Source of the DNA: Chloroflexota bacterium
GTDB lineage: Bacteria > Chloroflexota > UBA11872 > VXNJ01
Direction of reading: 5' to 3'
Length of the DNA: 64,000 nt
NCBI GenBank assembly: GCA_026707405.1
Contig: JAPOWW010000021.1
Span: 188,841-252,840, forward strand
Shown here one piece after another: positions 7,217 to 16,613 of the stretch. The translations under genes were made by a program, and so were the position numbers. Under the pieces are notes generated by a model. The model saw nothing but the letters and a program-made list of their open reading frames with translations, was not told the origin of the DNA and searched no databases. How positions within the stretch are numbered: position 1 is the stretch's first letter; each line of letters begins with the position of its first letter.

Positions 7217-10200
7217 GTGCCTGCGCCTTACTTATTGGAGAACTTCTCCTTACCGTTGCTCAGGAATAGGGCAGCCGAGGAGGTATTGCCAGCCATTACG
7301 GAGTACGAGTTGGTGCCGAAAGCTGATCTCAATCACACAAATCGAATAATGCGGGCAAAGGAAGCTGCCGAACTGATCTTCCACGCTCCTGATCCCGACG
7401 CAGTAGCCGATTACGAGCCCCGCAATACTGAGGAAGTCAATGCCGCGATTCGGCGTTTCGCAGAACTATTCGACGGACTTCCGGGATTGGTTACGCGCGT
7501 ACTTGATGCGGCACGTGACTCTGGAGACTTGGTGTCAAGCGATCGGCTCCAGGGTCTGGCCGAAATCGTCCAAAACGCTGACGACGCGGGGGCGTCGCAG
7601 GTAAGGCTATGTTTGAGGTCAAACGAACTCCTCGTAAGCCATGACGGCAATCCAGTTCGCCTAGAGCACGTCCTTGGATTTGCTATGCCTTGGCTCAGCA
7701 CCAAGGGAAATGAAGCCTCCACCTTCGGACGATTCGGAATCGGGCTCACTACACTGCGCTCGCTGTCGACGGTGTTCGAGGTCCACTGTCCTCCCTATCA
7801 CCTGCGGATCGGCGAACCCACACTCTCGTGCATCGAACGCCCTTCCTTGCCTGCGCCATTTCAGCAATCAAGTTGGACTACGTTGAGAGTCCCAATTGAA
7901 ACAGGGGACGTGAGCTCGGAGGAGATCGAGAAATGGCTCGACCGATGGGATGACTCTTCACTGCTGTTCCTTAGACATGTCTCACGGGTGACCCTGCTCT
8001 CGCCCAAGGGACAACTACTTCGCAATCTTGCCCTCTCCCGTCTTCCCAGCGGGCAAGTCCAGGTCGTAGGAGCATCCACGACGCCTGTCGTCTTGCACTA
8101 CCGTGCCGAGGCATCCGACGGGCGCTCCTGGGTCGTCTACGATGCAGACTTCTCTAGTCCCACTGGAGAGTCTCGAAAACGGAAGGCAACAGATAAGACC
8201 ACACCGATATCAGTGGCGTTTCCACTCCAGCCATCGAAAGTCGGCAAGATTCATGCAGGACTGCCGGTGGCAGGAACCGACTATCCGATATTTGCGAGTG
8301 CTCAATTCGACCCGCTCACGAATAGACTCGGGTTCGCTGATACAAAGTGGAACAAGGAGCTAGTTCCTCTCGTCGCTGACCTCTGGAGTGAGGCTGCGGT
8401 CGACCTCTTTTCGAAGGATCCTCGGGCTGCCTGGCATGCTATGCCGATAGTAAGGGCTAACGAACAAGACGGGCAGGAGTCGTTCGTGAAGTTGATCGAG
8501 GAGGAGATTGCCTGCCGCGCTAGGCGACGCGTATCGGCCCGGCTGTCGTTCCCCGTGTTCGGACAGGAGGACGTCAGCCTGTCCAGACTTGCCGTGGAGG
8601 TCCTGCCGCTAGAGGGCATTCTGACGGATGCCGAGATTGCACATCTCTCTGGCCTTCCAGCACGCCTGCCTTTGAAGGTGAGGGACAATACGGGAAGGTG
8701 GAGGTCAGTACTCAATGACTGGCGCTCAAGCGGAGCGGATCTACCGGCGCCTGTGAGTGTTGCGCAGGCTCTCGACCTGATAGGCAACGATAGCCGGTCT
8801 GCTCAAGCTACAATCGCGCTCGCAGCGGCGGCGCTGAATGAGGGACTCGAGGAGCGTCTGCGCGAGCTTCCGTGCGTAGTTGCTCACGACGGCCGAAGGC
8901 TCGTTCCTCCGTCTGCATCCTCCCCATTTGGCTTAGCCGCGGCGGCCACCCCGCTGGGACAGCAACTCGGCGTCGTAACACGTCTGCACCGGGCCCATCT
9001 AAGTGACGAGAAGGCCGCTGCCGCAGTCCTTGCTTGGCTAGAAGAATCTGGAGCACTCTTGAATGGCTCGGACGATCGTGCGGCAGTTTACCGACTGGCC
9101 GCTGCTGGTCGATCCGGGCAGAGACTTGAGACCTCACTCACAGACGATCAGGCACAAGCGCTCCGAGACGCCTTCGAGCTAATGGACCCTGTCGAGCGGT
9201 TGGAAGTCGGTTCCCAAGTCGGCCGAGCTGTGTCACTGGACGCCTTCACCTACGATGGAAAGCAACGCAGAACAGTGAGCGCTCACCCCGTCGATTCGTA
9301 CCTGCCGAGGAGAATCGATCGGGATTCGGAGAGCTTTGCCATTGCTGCGGAGCAAACGCCCGGTCCTAAATGGATAAGCGGGAAGTACGCAGAGGTTCTC
9401 CGATCCCCTGCCGGTCGGCAGGGGATCGGAGCCCAGAGATTCCTACGACTTCTCGGCGCCGCCACGTCACCGAGAGTCTTCCCACATCCACAGCTCGAGT
9501 GGCGATTTAGGGACTCCCGCCAAGGTCTCTCCCGGTCGCTACCGGGTGGGCCCGATGCGCGACGGCGTGAGATGGAGAAGCGTGAAGCCACCTACACCCT
9601 TCTGGACTATCACAGCCCTGACTTACAGGCGGTCACCGAAGACATAGCCAGCGAGCGTCGAAAGGGACAGAGACGAAAGCGCGCGGCGGCGCTCTTGGCA
9701 ACATTGGGCAGAGCGTGGGACCGATATCTCGTTGACTTTGCAGAAGTTGAATCGGCAGATGACTATTACCAATGGCATAGCAGGGGCCTTATGCCCGCAT
9801 TCTGGCTGTGGCAGGCGGGTGATATTGCGTGGCTTGATGATGAAAGCGGCACGCCGCGCAGGCCTGTAGAACTGCGCACCCGTACCCCTGGCAATGAAGC
9901 AATCTACGGGGATGGCTCTCCCGACTACCTCCACAGGGACCTGTATCAGCCCGTTCGGCAAGCCTTGTTGAGGGCGATCGGAGTCTCGGGCGAACCCAGC
10001 CGCTCCGAACTCGTCGACCGGCTCCGGCGCATCCGTGACGGTTCGGGTGAAGCTGAAGCCTCACTCTCGACCAGCAGCCTTCACCGTGAGGCTGCGATAG
10101 TTTACAAAGCACTTGCACATGATCTACAGACGGCGACGTCCCGATCAGCACTCAATTCCAGGCAACTGCGCGGCGCGTTTCAGCAAGGCAAAGGTCTCCT

Positions 10201-11851
10201 CCTCACAAACCTTGGGTGGCTCCCTCCAAGGGGAGTACTTGCAGGCCCGGATATTTTCCGTGACTACAGGGCATTCGCTCCGCAAGTTGCTGGGACTGCC
10301 CCCCTTTGGAAGGCGCTGAAACTCCGCGAGCCCTCGCCAGATGACTGCCTGAAGGTCATCCACAAAATCGCCCGCAAGCGCAGCAAACCCGACAGAAAAG
10401 ATGAGGGTATCTTGCTTGAGACGCTGCGGCAGCTTGCATTGCATTATAGGAACGGGATCCACGTGCAACCTCGTCGCCTCTCGCAGCTCGCACTGTGGAC
10501 AAGCCGGGGCTGGTTGCGCGAACGGCCAGTGTATGCGACGGACGATCCCATCTTGGCACAGGGGCTTCGGAATCAGCTTCCACTCTGGGAGCCAGGAGGA
10601 GAACTTCAACAGTTTCACTCACTGCTAGTCCCGCTACGTGTCGAGCGACTCCGAACAGCGGATGCCGAGGTGATCGATCCAACGCTCGCAGATGAGGATC
10701 CAGAAGCTACAGACCTCTTCCAGACGGCGCTAAGCCTGCTGCAAGAGGATCTGAATCGAAATGACCCCCATGTTGCTGGCAGTATCCGATTGCCTTGGGA
10801 AACCGTTGGCGGATTCGATGTACGCGTGCACCCCTCACTTTCGCTGCGTATACGCACGGGCTTGGACAGTTCCGGTGAAGAGTACGTCAGTGAGACTGAT
10901 GCGAAGGTGGATGACGTTCTGGGTAGTGTTTTTGTTAGTCGCTCCGAAGTTCTGCTACGCGTCGATGGCGGGGGGCGGGCGCTCGCGACGCTCTTCGAAG
11001 GGAACGCAAGGCGTCTCGCGCACGCGTGGCGCGCCGCCTGCGACCAGGCTGAAGAAGGGATCGAGGCACGTAGCGTCGAACTCGCTGCACAGCGTCGCGA
11101 GCGCGTCCGGGCGCGTACGGAGCAAGAAATCAACAGTCGTACGACCTCCTTCCGGGAACTCACCGCAGCGACTTCTACCGGCAACGGACGGTCTGCGAAG
11201 GCAGCATCGTCAGCAGGAGGAGCACGTCGTGGACAGGAGGGCAATCCGAAGGCGATTGATCTAGGCCCTCCCCGAGTGCTCGTAGACACTAGCTCGCTCG
11301 CGATCGTCGATCCACGCGGGCGAATTGAGCAGCGGAAAAACAAAGCTCTCCGCGAGAAGGGGCGTAGCGGGAAGCTGGTCGACCCTGCGCCAGTCTCGTC
11401 GCCTCCCCGCAATCGGAGCCCCATTCGTGGGTATTCAAACAAGGACAAGGAGGATGTCGGGATGGAGCTAGTCCAAAGGCTCTTAAGCAGCGACCACCAA
11501 GAAATCGTAGACCTGCGGAACCAGCGGAACGTCGGAGCAGACGCGATTGACAGCATGAAGAGGTTTTACGAACTTAAGGTCTTTGCAGGCCCCGAGCCCG
11601 ACCAAGTTTCTTTGACGAATTCTGAATGGCAGCGTGCAAAGAGCGATCATCAGTTCTTCCTCATTGTCGTTTCCGCCATTGAGGGCATTGAGGCCCGACC
11701 AAAGGTGCGTGTGTTCGTCGACCCGCTGAATCAACTGCAACGAACATACAGTGGCCCCATCAAACTGTCAGGAGTTCGGAGCACGGAAAGTCTCGTGTAT
11801 GACTTCGCACCCTCCAAAAGCAGGGACACTTCATTCGGCGGTGAGCAATAG
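7217..11851 (+). CDS. Sacsin/NOV-type GHKL ATPase with C-terminal DUF3883 nuclease-like domain
   Basis: A 1544-residue cytoplasmic protein. The N-terminal Hsp90/MutL-like ATPase has the N box EIVQNADDAGA (E116, N120, D123), G1 around D143-G144 and G2 GRFGIGL at 171-177, as in Sacsin and NO VEIN proteins. A long middle region (about 300-1290) has no domain I recognise; a low-complexity basic linker spans about 1290-1410. The C-terminal 130 residues match DUF3883 (NOV C-terminal) and carry E1417, D1442 in GADAID and E1452-x-K1454 in YELK, the order of a PD-(D/E)XK nuclease active site. GTG 7217 is the first start after an in-frame stop at 7184. It stands alone, with no chaperone partner. A defence role as an ATP-gated nuclease is inference. 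Confidence 0.85.
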   Translation: MPAPYLLENFSLPLLRNRAAEEVLPAITEYELVPKADLNHTNRIMRAKEAAELIFHAPDPDAVADYEPRNTEEVNAAIRRFAELFDGLPGLVTRVLDAARDSGDLVSSDRLQGLAEIVQNADDAGASQVRLCLRSNELLVSHDGNPVRLEHVLGFAMPWLSTKGNEASTFGRFGIGLTTLRSLSTVFEVHCPPYHLRIGEPTLSCIERPSLPAPFQQSSWTTLRVPIETGDVSSEEIEKWLDRWDDSSLLFLRHVSRVTLLSPKGQLLRNLALSRLPSGQVQVVGASTTPVVLHYRAEASDGRSWVVYDADFSSPTGESRKRKATDKTTPISVAFPLQPSKVGKIHAGLPVAGTDYPIFASAQFDPLTNRLGFADTKWNKELVPLVADLWSEAAVDLFSKDPRAAWHAMPIVRANEQDGQESFVKLIEEEIACRARRRVSARLSFPVFGQEDVSLSRLAVEVLPLEGILTDAEIAHLSGLPARLPLKVRDNTGRWRSVLNDWRSSGADLPAPVSVAQALDLIGNDSRSAQATIALAAAALNEGLEERLRELPCVVAHDGRRLVPPSASSPFGLAAAATPLGQQLGVVTRLHRAHLSDEKAAAAVLAWLEESGALLNGSDDRAAVYRLAAAGRSGQRLETSLTDDQAQALRDAFELMDPVERLEVGSQVGRAVSLDAFTYDGKQRRTVSAHPVDSYLPRRIDRDSESFAIAAEQTPGPKWISGKYAEVLRSPAGRQGIGAQRFLRLLGAATSPRVFPHPQLEWRFRDSRQGLSRSLPGGPDARRREMEKREATYTLLDYHSPDLQAVTEDIASERRKGQRRKRAAALLATLGRAWDRYLVDFAEVESADDYYQWHSRGLMPAFWLWQAGDIAWLDDESGTPRRPVELRTRTPGNEAIYGDGSPDYLHRDLYQPVRQALLRAIGVSGEPSRSELVDRLRRIRDGSGEAEASLSTSSLHREAAIVYKALAHDLQTATSRSALNSRQLRGAFQQGKGLLLTNLGWLPPRGVLAGPDIFRDYRAFAPQVAGTAPLWKALKLREPSPDDCLKVIHKIARKRSKPDRKDEGILLETLRQLALHYRNGIHVQPRRLSQLALWTSRGWLRERPVYATDDPILAQGLRNQLPLWEPGGELQQFHSLLVPLRVERLRTADAEVIDPTLADEDPEATDLFQTALSLLQEDLNRNDPHVAGSIRLPWETVGGFDVRVHPSLSLRIRTGLDSSGEEYVSETDAKVDDVLGSVFVSRSEVLLRVDGGGRALATLFEGNARRLAHAWRAACDQAEEGIEARSVELAAQRRERVRARTEQEINSRTTSFRELTAATSTGNGRSAKAASSAGGARRGQEGNPKAIDLGPPRVLVDTSSLAIVDPRGRIEQRKNKALREKGRSGKLVDPAPVSSPPRNRSPIRGYSNKDKEDVGMELVQRLLSSDHQEIVDLRNQRNVGADAIDSMKRFYELKVFAGPEPDQVSLTNSEWQRAKSDHQFFLIVVSAIEGIEARPKVRVFVDPLNQLQRTYSGPIKLSGVRSTESLVYDFAPSKSRDTSFGGEQ

Positions 11852-12051
11852 CAAAAAAGTCGCGGCAGCATCTTGCAGTGCTTAAGCCGTTCCTTCTGCT
11901 CGGGCTGACAATTTCCCACCACGGGTAGCCGCATGCGGCAACGAGCCTCGCTGGGCGGCAGACTACCAGCGTCCGGCCCGCTGGACTTCGACATAAGTTC
12001 TTGGATCGAACGTCGCGGGTGGTAGACCATTGGAGACAGGTCAAAGTTGAG

Positions 12052-12078
12052 ATGAACACCAAGAAACGAGCTAAATGA
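12052..12078 (+). CDS. Possible 8-codon upstream ORF coupled to the M16 protease start
   Basis: ATG 12052 opens MNTKKRAK followed by TGA, and that stop overlaps the protease ATG as ATGA at 12075-12078. The protease start itself has no good Shine-Dalgarno, so translation could be coupled. Eight codons can arise by chance. Confidence 0.25.
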   Translation: MNTKKRAK

Positions 12079-15000
12079 GCACAAGACTGAAATCGGCGTT
12101 AACCGTCATCTTTGTCGCGCTGATGCTGGCGGCGTTGGCGGCGTGCGACATCGGACCATCACCAACCGCGGACCAGGAGCCCACGGCGGCTGCCGCGCTG
12201 GTCGAACCCACGCCCTCTCCAAGCCCGACGCCGACCGCTACCGCAACTCCAGTAGAACCAACTCCCAGTCCGACGCCAACGGCGACTGCCGTCCCGGCGG
12301 AACCTACCGCAACCGCAACTCCAACTCCCACGACGACACCCACACCCACTCCATCACCTACACCTACGGCCACGCCGAGTCCAACACCTACGCCCACGGC
12401 TGCGCCGGAGGCGATCGATCCCGACGCTCCGCTGTCCTTCGATCCCTCGGTGATTCGCGGCACCCTCAGCAACGGCCTGTCCTACTACGTCAGGCACAAC
12501 GAGGAGCCGCGCGACCGGGCCTATCTGTCGCTGGTGGTGAAGGCCGGCTCGATTCTCGAAGAGGAGGATCAGCGCGGGCTGGCGCACTTCGTGGAGCACA
12601 TGGCGTTCAATGGAACCGAGCGCTTCGAGAAGCAGGAAATCGTCGAATACCTGGAGTCCATCGGCAGCAACTTCGGACCCGACGTGAACGCCTCGGTTGG
12701 CTTTGACTCCACCCAGTATTTCATCGAGATTCCAACCGACGATCCGGAGATTCTCGAGAAGGCGTTTCAGATTCTCAGCGACTGGGCCTTCGCCATCACG
12801 TTTGCGCCGGACGAAGTGGAGCTTGAGCGCGGAGTGATCCTCGAAGAATGGCGCTTGTTTCGTGGTTTTGGAGCGCGCTTTCAGGACAACTGGTTTCCGC
12901 TGATTTTTGGTGACTCTCGCTATAACGAGCGGGCCCCAATTGGGCTGCCCGAAGTCTTCGAAAACGCTCCCGCACAGCGCCTGGTGGACTTCTACCAACG
13001 CTGGTACCGGCCCGACCTGATGGCCGTCATCGCCGTGGGTGACTTCGACACCGAGGTGATCGAAGCCAAGGTGCGGCAATACTTCGCTCCGCCCCCGGAA
13101 GGCGAGGCCGGCCAGGCGGGCGCCGCCGTCGGAACGCCAACCGACCGGCCGCGCTATGGCGTGCCAGAGCATGACGAACCGCGCGTCAACGTGTTCAGCG
13201 ATCCCGAGGCGCCAGGCACACAGATGTTCCTGGTACGAAAGCTCCCGCCCGAGTCTGGCGACGACCTGGCGGCGCTGCGGCGCATCGTGGTGGAGCGGCT
13301 GGCGTTCATGATGCTCAACGCCCGATTTTTCGAACGCGGCCAGGTTGAAGATCCTCCGTATCTTGGGGCCAGCGGCCAGCGTGGGGGATTCATCCAGCCG
13401 GTGGACCTCGTGCAGTTCGGGGCATGGGTGGAGCAGGACGCCGTCGAGGCCGGATTTGCGGCTCTGCTCGAGGAGACGCAGCGCGCTCGACAGCACGGGT
13501 TTATCGAGAGCGAACTGGCTCGAGAAAAGACCAACCTGATGAGCGCGATCGAGCGTGTTTATAAGGAACGGGACCAGCGGGAATCGGTCAATCTGGCCCG
13601 GGAGTACTTGGACCACTTTCTGAGTGGGACGCCGGTTCCCGGCATCGAGGCTGAGTGGGAGCTGTACCAGGCGCTTCTTCCGGAGATCACGCTGGCGGAG
13701 GTCGACGCCGTGGCGGCTACCTGGAGCGAGCCGGGGAATACGGTGCTCCTGGTGATGCGGCCCGAAGGCAGCAGCGCCAAGTCGGATGACGACCTGGAGG
13801 CTGAGCTGCAGACACAGCTCGCTGCAGCCGACACGCTTGAGGTTGACCCATATCAGGACGAGGTAGCCGACGTGCCGCTGATGGCCACGATCCCTGCGGC
13901 GGGCAGCATCACCAGTGAAGAAGCGATCGAGTCAATCGACGCCATGAAATGGACGCTGTCCAACGGAATTACCGTGATCGCCAAGCAGACCGACTTCAAG
14001 AATGACGAGATCGTGTTTGGCGCCTTCAGTCCGGGCGGGCACTCGCTGGTCGACGACGTGGACTTTGTGTCCGCGCAATACGCTGCGTCTTTGATTGGGG
14101 GCAGCGGCGTCGGGCCGCACGACAACGTGGCCCTGGACAAGCTGCTCGCCGGCAAGCTGGTGTCCGTGTCGCCCTATATCAGCGAGCTATTCGAGGGCTT
14201 CAACGGACGCACGTCGCCGGAAGACATCGAAACCCTGTTTCAACTGATCCACCTGTACGCCACTGAGCCGAGGCTGGATCCGGTGGTCTACTCGAACTAC
14301 GAGACAAGCCTGCGCAGCCAGGCGGAGACGCGCGCCGACCAGCCGGACGCTGTGTTCTCCGACACGCTGAACACCGTGTATAGCCAGAACCACTTCCGCA
14401 GGCGCCCCCTTACGCTCGAACTGATTGACGAGCTCAGCATGGAGCGCGCGGAAGCGGTGTACGCCGACCGGTTTGCCGACCTGGGCGACGCGACCTTCGT
14501 ATTCGTCGGCGCCTTCGACTGGGATGAACTGCGCTCGTTGACGGCCACATATCTGGCCAGCCTGCCGGCTGCCGGGCGTGTCGAACAATGGCGGGACGTC
14601 GGGGTCGATCCACCGCCGGGGTTGGAGGAGCACGTCGTCCGCAGCGGCATCGAACCTCGCAGCAGGTCCGCGTTGCTGTTCGCCGGAGAGATGGAGTGGA
14701 GCCGCCAGGAGTCGCTGAGGCTAACCGTGGTGGCGGAAATGCTCCAGATCCGTATGCGCGAGCGACTGCGAGAGGCGCTCGGCGGCACCTACAGCGTCGG
14801 CGTGATCTCCAGAGCCAGGTCGCAGCCGGACCCTGAGTACTTGCTCTATGTCATCTTCGGCAGCGACCCCGGCCGCGTGGACGAGCTATTTGAGGCGGTA
14901 TGGGAGGAGCTGGCCTGGCTGCGCGACGGCGGTGAGCAGGACTACCTGGACACGGTTAAGGAACTGCTGCGTACGCCTCGCGAGGAACAGCTGCGAGAGA

Positions 15001-15179
15001 ACAGCTTCTGGCTCAATCAGATCGAGGCTACGGTGCAGCGGGGTGACGCGTTCACGGACATCGGTGGTTTCGAAGATCGGTTGGACGCGTTGACTCTGGA
15101 GGAAGTCTCGGCCGCGGCCCGGCGCTACCTCACCGACGACCGCTACGTGCGGGTGGTGCTGCTCCCGGAAGAGGGTTAG
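12075..15179 (+). CDS. M16-family zinc protease lipoprotein
   Basis: A 1034-residue predicted lipoprotein: a hydrophobic signal ends in the lipobox LAAC with acylated C24, then a Pro/Thr-rich linker (about 37-111) extends the enzyme from the membrane. The first M16 domain has the inverted zinc motif H171-F-V-E174-H175, with a downstream acidic ELERGVILEEWR stretch near 255 supplying the third ligand. Further M16-like domains follow, the later ones lacking the zinc motif, giving the four-domain pitrilysin/PqqL-like clamshell length. It should degrade peptides at the cell surface. It is a single gene; its start overlaps a tiny upstream ORF. Confidence 0.9.
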   Translation: MSTRLKSALTVIFVALMLAALAACDIGPSPTADQEPTAAAALVEPTPSPSPTPTATATPVEPTPSPTPTATAVPAEPTATATPTPTTTPTPTPSPTPTATPSPTPTPTAAPEAIDPDAPLSFDPSVIRGTLSNGLSYYVRHNEEPRDRAYLSLVVKAGSILEEEDQRGLAHFVEHMAFNGTERFEKQEIVEYLESIGSNFGPDVNASVGFDSTQYFIEIPTDDPEILEKAFQILSDWAFAITFAPDEVELERGVILEEWRLFRGFGARFQDNWFPLIFGDSRYNERAPIGLPEVFENAPAQRLVDFYQRWYRPDLMAVIAVGDFDTEVIEAKVRQYFAPPPEGEAGQAGAAVGTPTDRPRYGVPEHDEPRVNVFSDPEAPGTQMFLVRKLPPESGDDLAALRRIVVERLAFMMLNARFFERGQVEDPPYLGASGQRGGFIQPVDLVQFGAWVEQDAVEAGFAALLEETQRARQHGFIESELAREKTNLMSAIERVYKERDQRESVNLAREYLDHFLSGTPVPGIEAEWELYQALLPEITLAEVDAVAATWSEPGNTVLLVMRPEGSSAKSDDDLEAELQTQLAAADTLEVDPYQDEVADVPLMATIPAAGSITSEEAIESIDAMKWTLSNGITVIAKQTDFKNDEIVFGAFSPGGHSLVDDVDFVSAQYAASLIGGSGVGPHDNVALDKLLAGKLVSVSPYISELFEGFNGRTSPEDIETLFQLIHLYATEPRLDPVVYSNYETSLRSQAETRADQPDAVFSDTLNTVYSQNHFRRRPLTLELIDELSMERAEAVYADRFADLGDATFVFVGAFDWDELRSLTATYLASLPAAGRVEQWRDVGVDPPPGLEEHVVRSGIEPRSRSALLFAGEMEWSRQESLRLTVVAEMLQIRMRERLREALGGTYSVGVISRARSQPDPEYLLYVIFGSDPGRVDELFEAVWEELAWLRDGGEQDYLDTVKELLRTPREEQLRENSFWLNQIEATVQRGDAFTDIGGFEDRLDALTLEEVSAAARRYLTDDRYVRVVLLPEEG

Positions 15180-15455
15180 CCCGCGAAGATACTTCGTAAG
15201 GCCATCCGTCCGGCGCCAGTAGATATGGTGGCCGGCGAATCTAAGCCTGCGTTCGCGGGACCGACAAAGCTAGCGTCGTGGACGTGTGTTACCGGTCGTA
15301 TACACGGGGTCTTCGAATAGTCTTCGCATTCGTCGGGTAGGATGGCCGAAGCGAGTTCGATGCTCTGGTTAGATCACTTGGTGCGGTGGCAGCGCTCGTG
15401 CGACTGGCGAAGGATCATAAGCTTGCCGCGGGGTCCATTTGATAGGGGGCGCTTC
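15180..15455. other. Intergenic region
   Basis: These 276 bases between the protease and the secreted repeat protein contain no gene I can support. An in-frame extension of the next gene to an ATG at 15342 exists but reads as Arg/Trp-rich non-signal sequence. Confidence 0.4.
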
Positions 15456-16592
15456 ATGAAGCGTAGCGACGTGGAGGATTGTCGAGACTCAGAAGGTCGC
15501 TGGCCACGGATACATCTGGCCGTGGCGGTGGTGGTTGCGGCGAGTCTGCTTGTATTGAGTCCGATAGCTGCGGTGCTCGCGTTGGACTGCGCGGGTGAAG
15601 CTATCAAGGGCGGGTGTCTGTTCACCAACACGGGTAAGGATACGCCCGATCCGGACGACGGATATGCCGTTACCAACGCCGACGGCGTGCCCATGTGGGA
15701 CTTCGTGCGGGACCGCGACAGGGGAGCGATAGGCTACCCGGTCAGCCAGCGCTGGACTGACGGCCCCTTCACCCTCCAGGCCTTCCAGAAGGTGATCCTG
15801 CAATGGAATCCCGTCGACGGGCAGATGAGCTACTACAACACCCTGGACGAGTTGGCGAACTCCTACCCGGATGTCGAGTTGCCAAACGTTCCGGCGCATC
15901 AGGTTCTGGCGGCCGACTCTGGGGCGGACTTCGAGACGGTCAAGCGCAACCACCTGGCGATTCTGGACAATAATCCGAAGATAAAGGCGAGATTCCTGGC
16001 GGAACGAGACTGGTTGAACCTGTATGGGTTGCCGATCAGTTACGAGGAGCGAGAACTCGATGGGAATCCGCAGGGGTTGCAGATTCTGCGCGCCCAGCGG
16101 GCCGTGTTTGAGGTCTGGAACGTGCCGGCACCCGGAACGGCGCTGGGCGAGGTCGGTCTGCAGAACATATCCGACAAGGTCAAGCGGCTGCGCAACGTCA
16201 TCATTCCCGATCCCGCCGAGGCCCCGATCACGCCTGAGCAGGCCGAAGCCGGCTACACGCCGCACGAGGCGTACCGGCGGTCCGATGAAGAAGACTACTC
16301 AAGCGATGATGAAGACGACGGTGGACGGGGAGATGACGGCACACCGGATACGACCGACAACGATGGATTCGATACGACGGCTAACACGGACCACGACGGT
16401 ATTGATACGACGGGGGGCACCGACAACGACGGATTCGACACGACGGATAACACCGACAACGACGGATTCGACACTACGGATAACACCGACAATGACGGAT
16501 TCGATACGACGGGCAACGATGACTTCGATACGCCAGACTCGCCAGACACGCCGGATACCGATACCGATGACACTGACGATGACGACAGCTAA
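15456..16592 (+). CDS. Secreted protein with LGFP/GYP-like repeats and acidic DNDG repeat tail
   Basis: A 378-residue exported protein. ATG 15456 has AGGGGG 8 bases upstream and begins a charged n-region followed by a hydrophobic segment (about residues 19-40) with a likely cleavage after VLA. Two repeat units follow: GAIGYPVSQRW...QAFQKVILQWNP near 95-125 and LYGLPISYEE...RAQRAVFEVWN near 190-225. These resemble the LGFP-type cell-surface repeats common in Chloroflexota. The tail (about 285-378) is extremely acidic, with five 11-residue TDNDGFDTT copies; the DxDG pattern resembles calcium-binding loops of thrombospondin type-3 repeats. It is followed by a kinase-like gene 21 bases later. The function is not known; cell-wall or surface binding is inferred. 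Confidence 0.8.
   Translation: MKRSDVEDCRDSEGRWPRIHLAVAVVVAASLLVLSPIAAVLALDCAGEAIKGGCLFTNTGKDTPDPDDGYAVTNADGVPMWDFVRDRDRGAIGYPVSQRWTDGPFTLQAFQKVILQWNPVDGQMSYYNTLDELANSYPDVELPNVPAHQVLAADSGADFETVKRNHLAILDNNPKIKARFLAERDWLNLYGLPISYEERELDGNPQGLQILRAQRAVFEVWNVPAPGTALGEVGLQNISDKVKRLRNVIIPDPAEAPITPEQAEAGYTPHEAYRRSDEEDYSSDDEDDGGRGDDGTPDTTDNDGFDTTANTDHDGIDTTGGTDNDGFDTTDNTDNDGFDTTDNTDNDGFDTTGNDDFDTPDSPDTPDTDTDDTDDDDS
16353..16517 (+). repeat. Five tandem 33-bp repeats encoding an acidic DNDGFDTT motif
   Basis: Five consecutive 33-base units encode T-D-[NH]-D-G-[FI]-D-T-T-x-[NG]. Copies 3 to 5 are nearly identical in DNA, pointing to recent slippage or unequal exchange, so copy number may vary between strains. 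Confidence 0.9.
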
Positions 16593-16613
16593 GAGGAGGC
16601 AGCTTCCGAGTCG

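Noticed and set aside
12354-13616. Long open minus-strand frame under the M16 protease gene
   Set aside because: It mirrors the codon pattern of the protease on the other strand, contains low-complexity Arg/His-rich sequence and resembles no family. The same applies to long antisense frames at 4602-5102, 10615-11556, 34200-35420, 41973-42797 and 62759-63850.
15342-15455. N-terminal extension of the secreted repeat protein
   Set aside because: It would place Arg/Trp-rich sequence before the signal peptide and lacks a ribosome site, while ATG 15456 has AGGGGG.
16353-16517. Possible CRISPR array
   Set aside because: The 33-base units are contiguous without spacers and lie in frame in a coding sequence.
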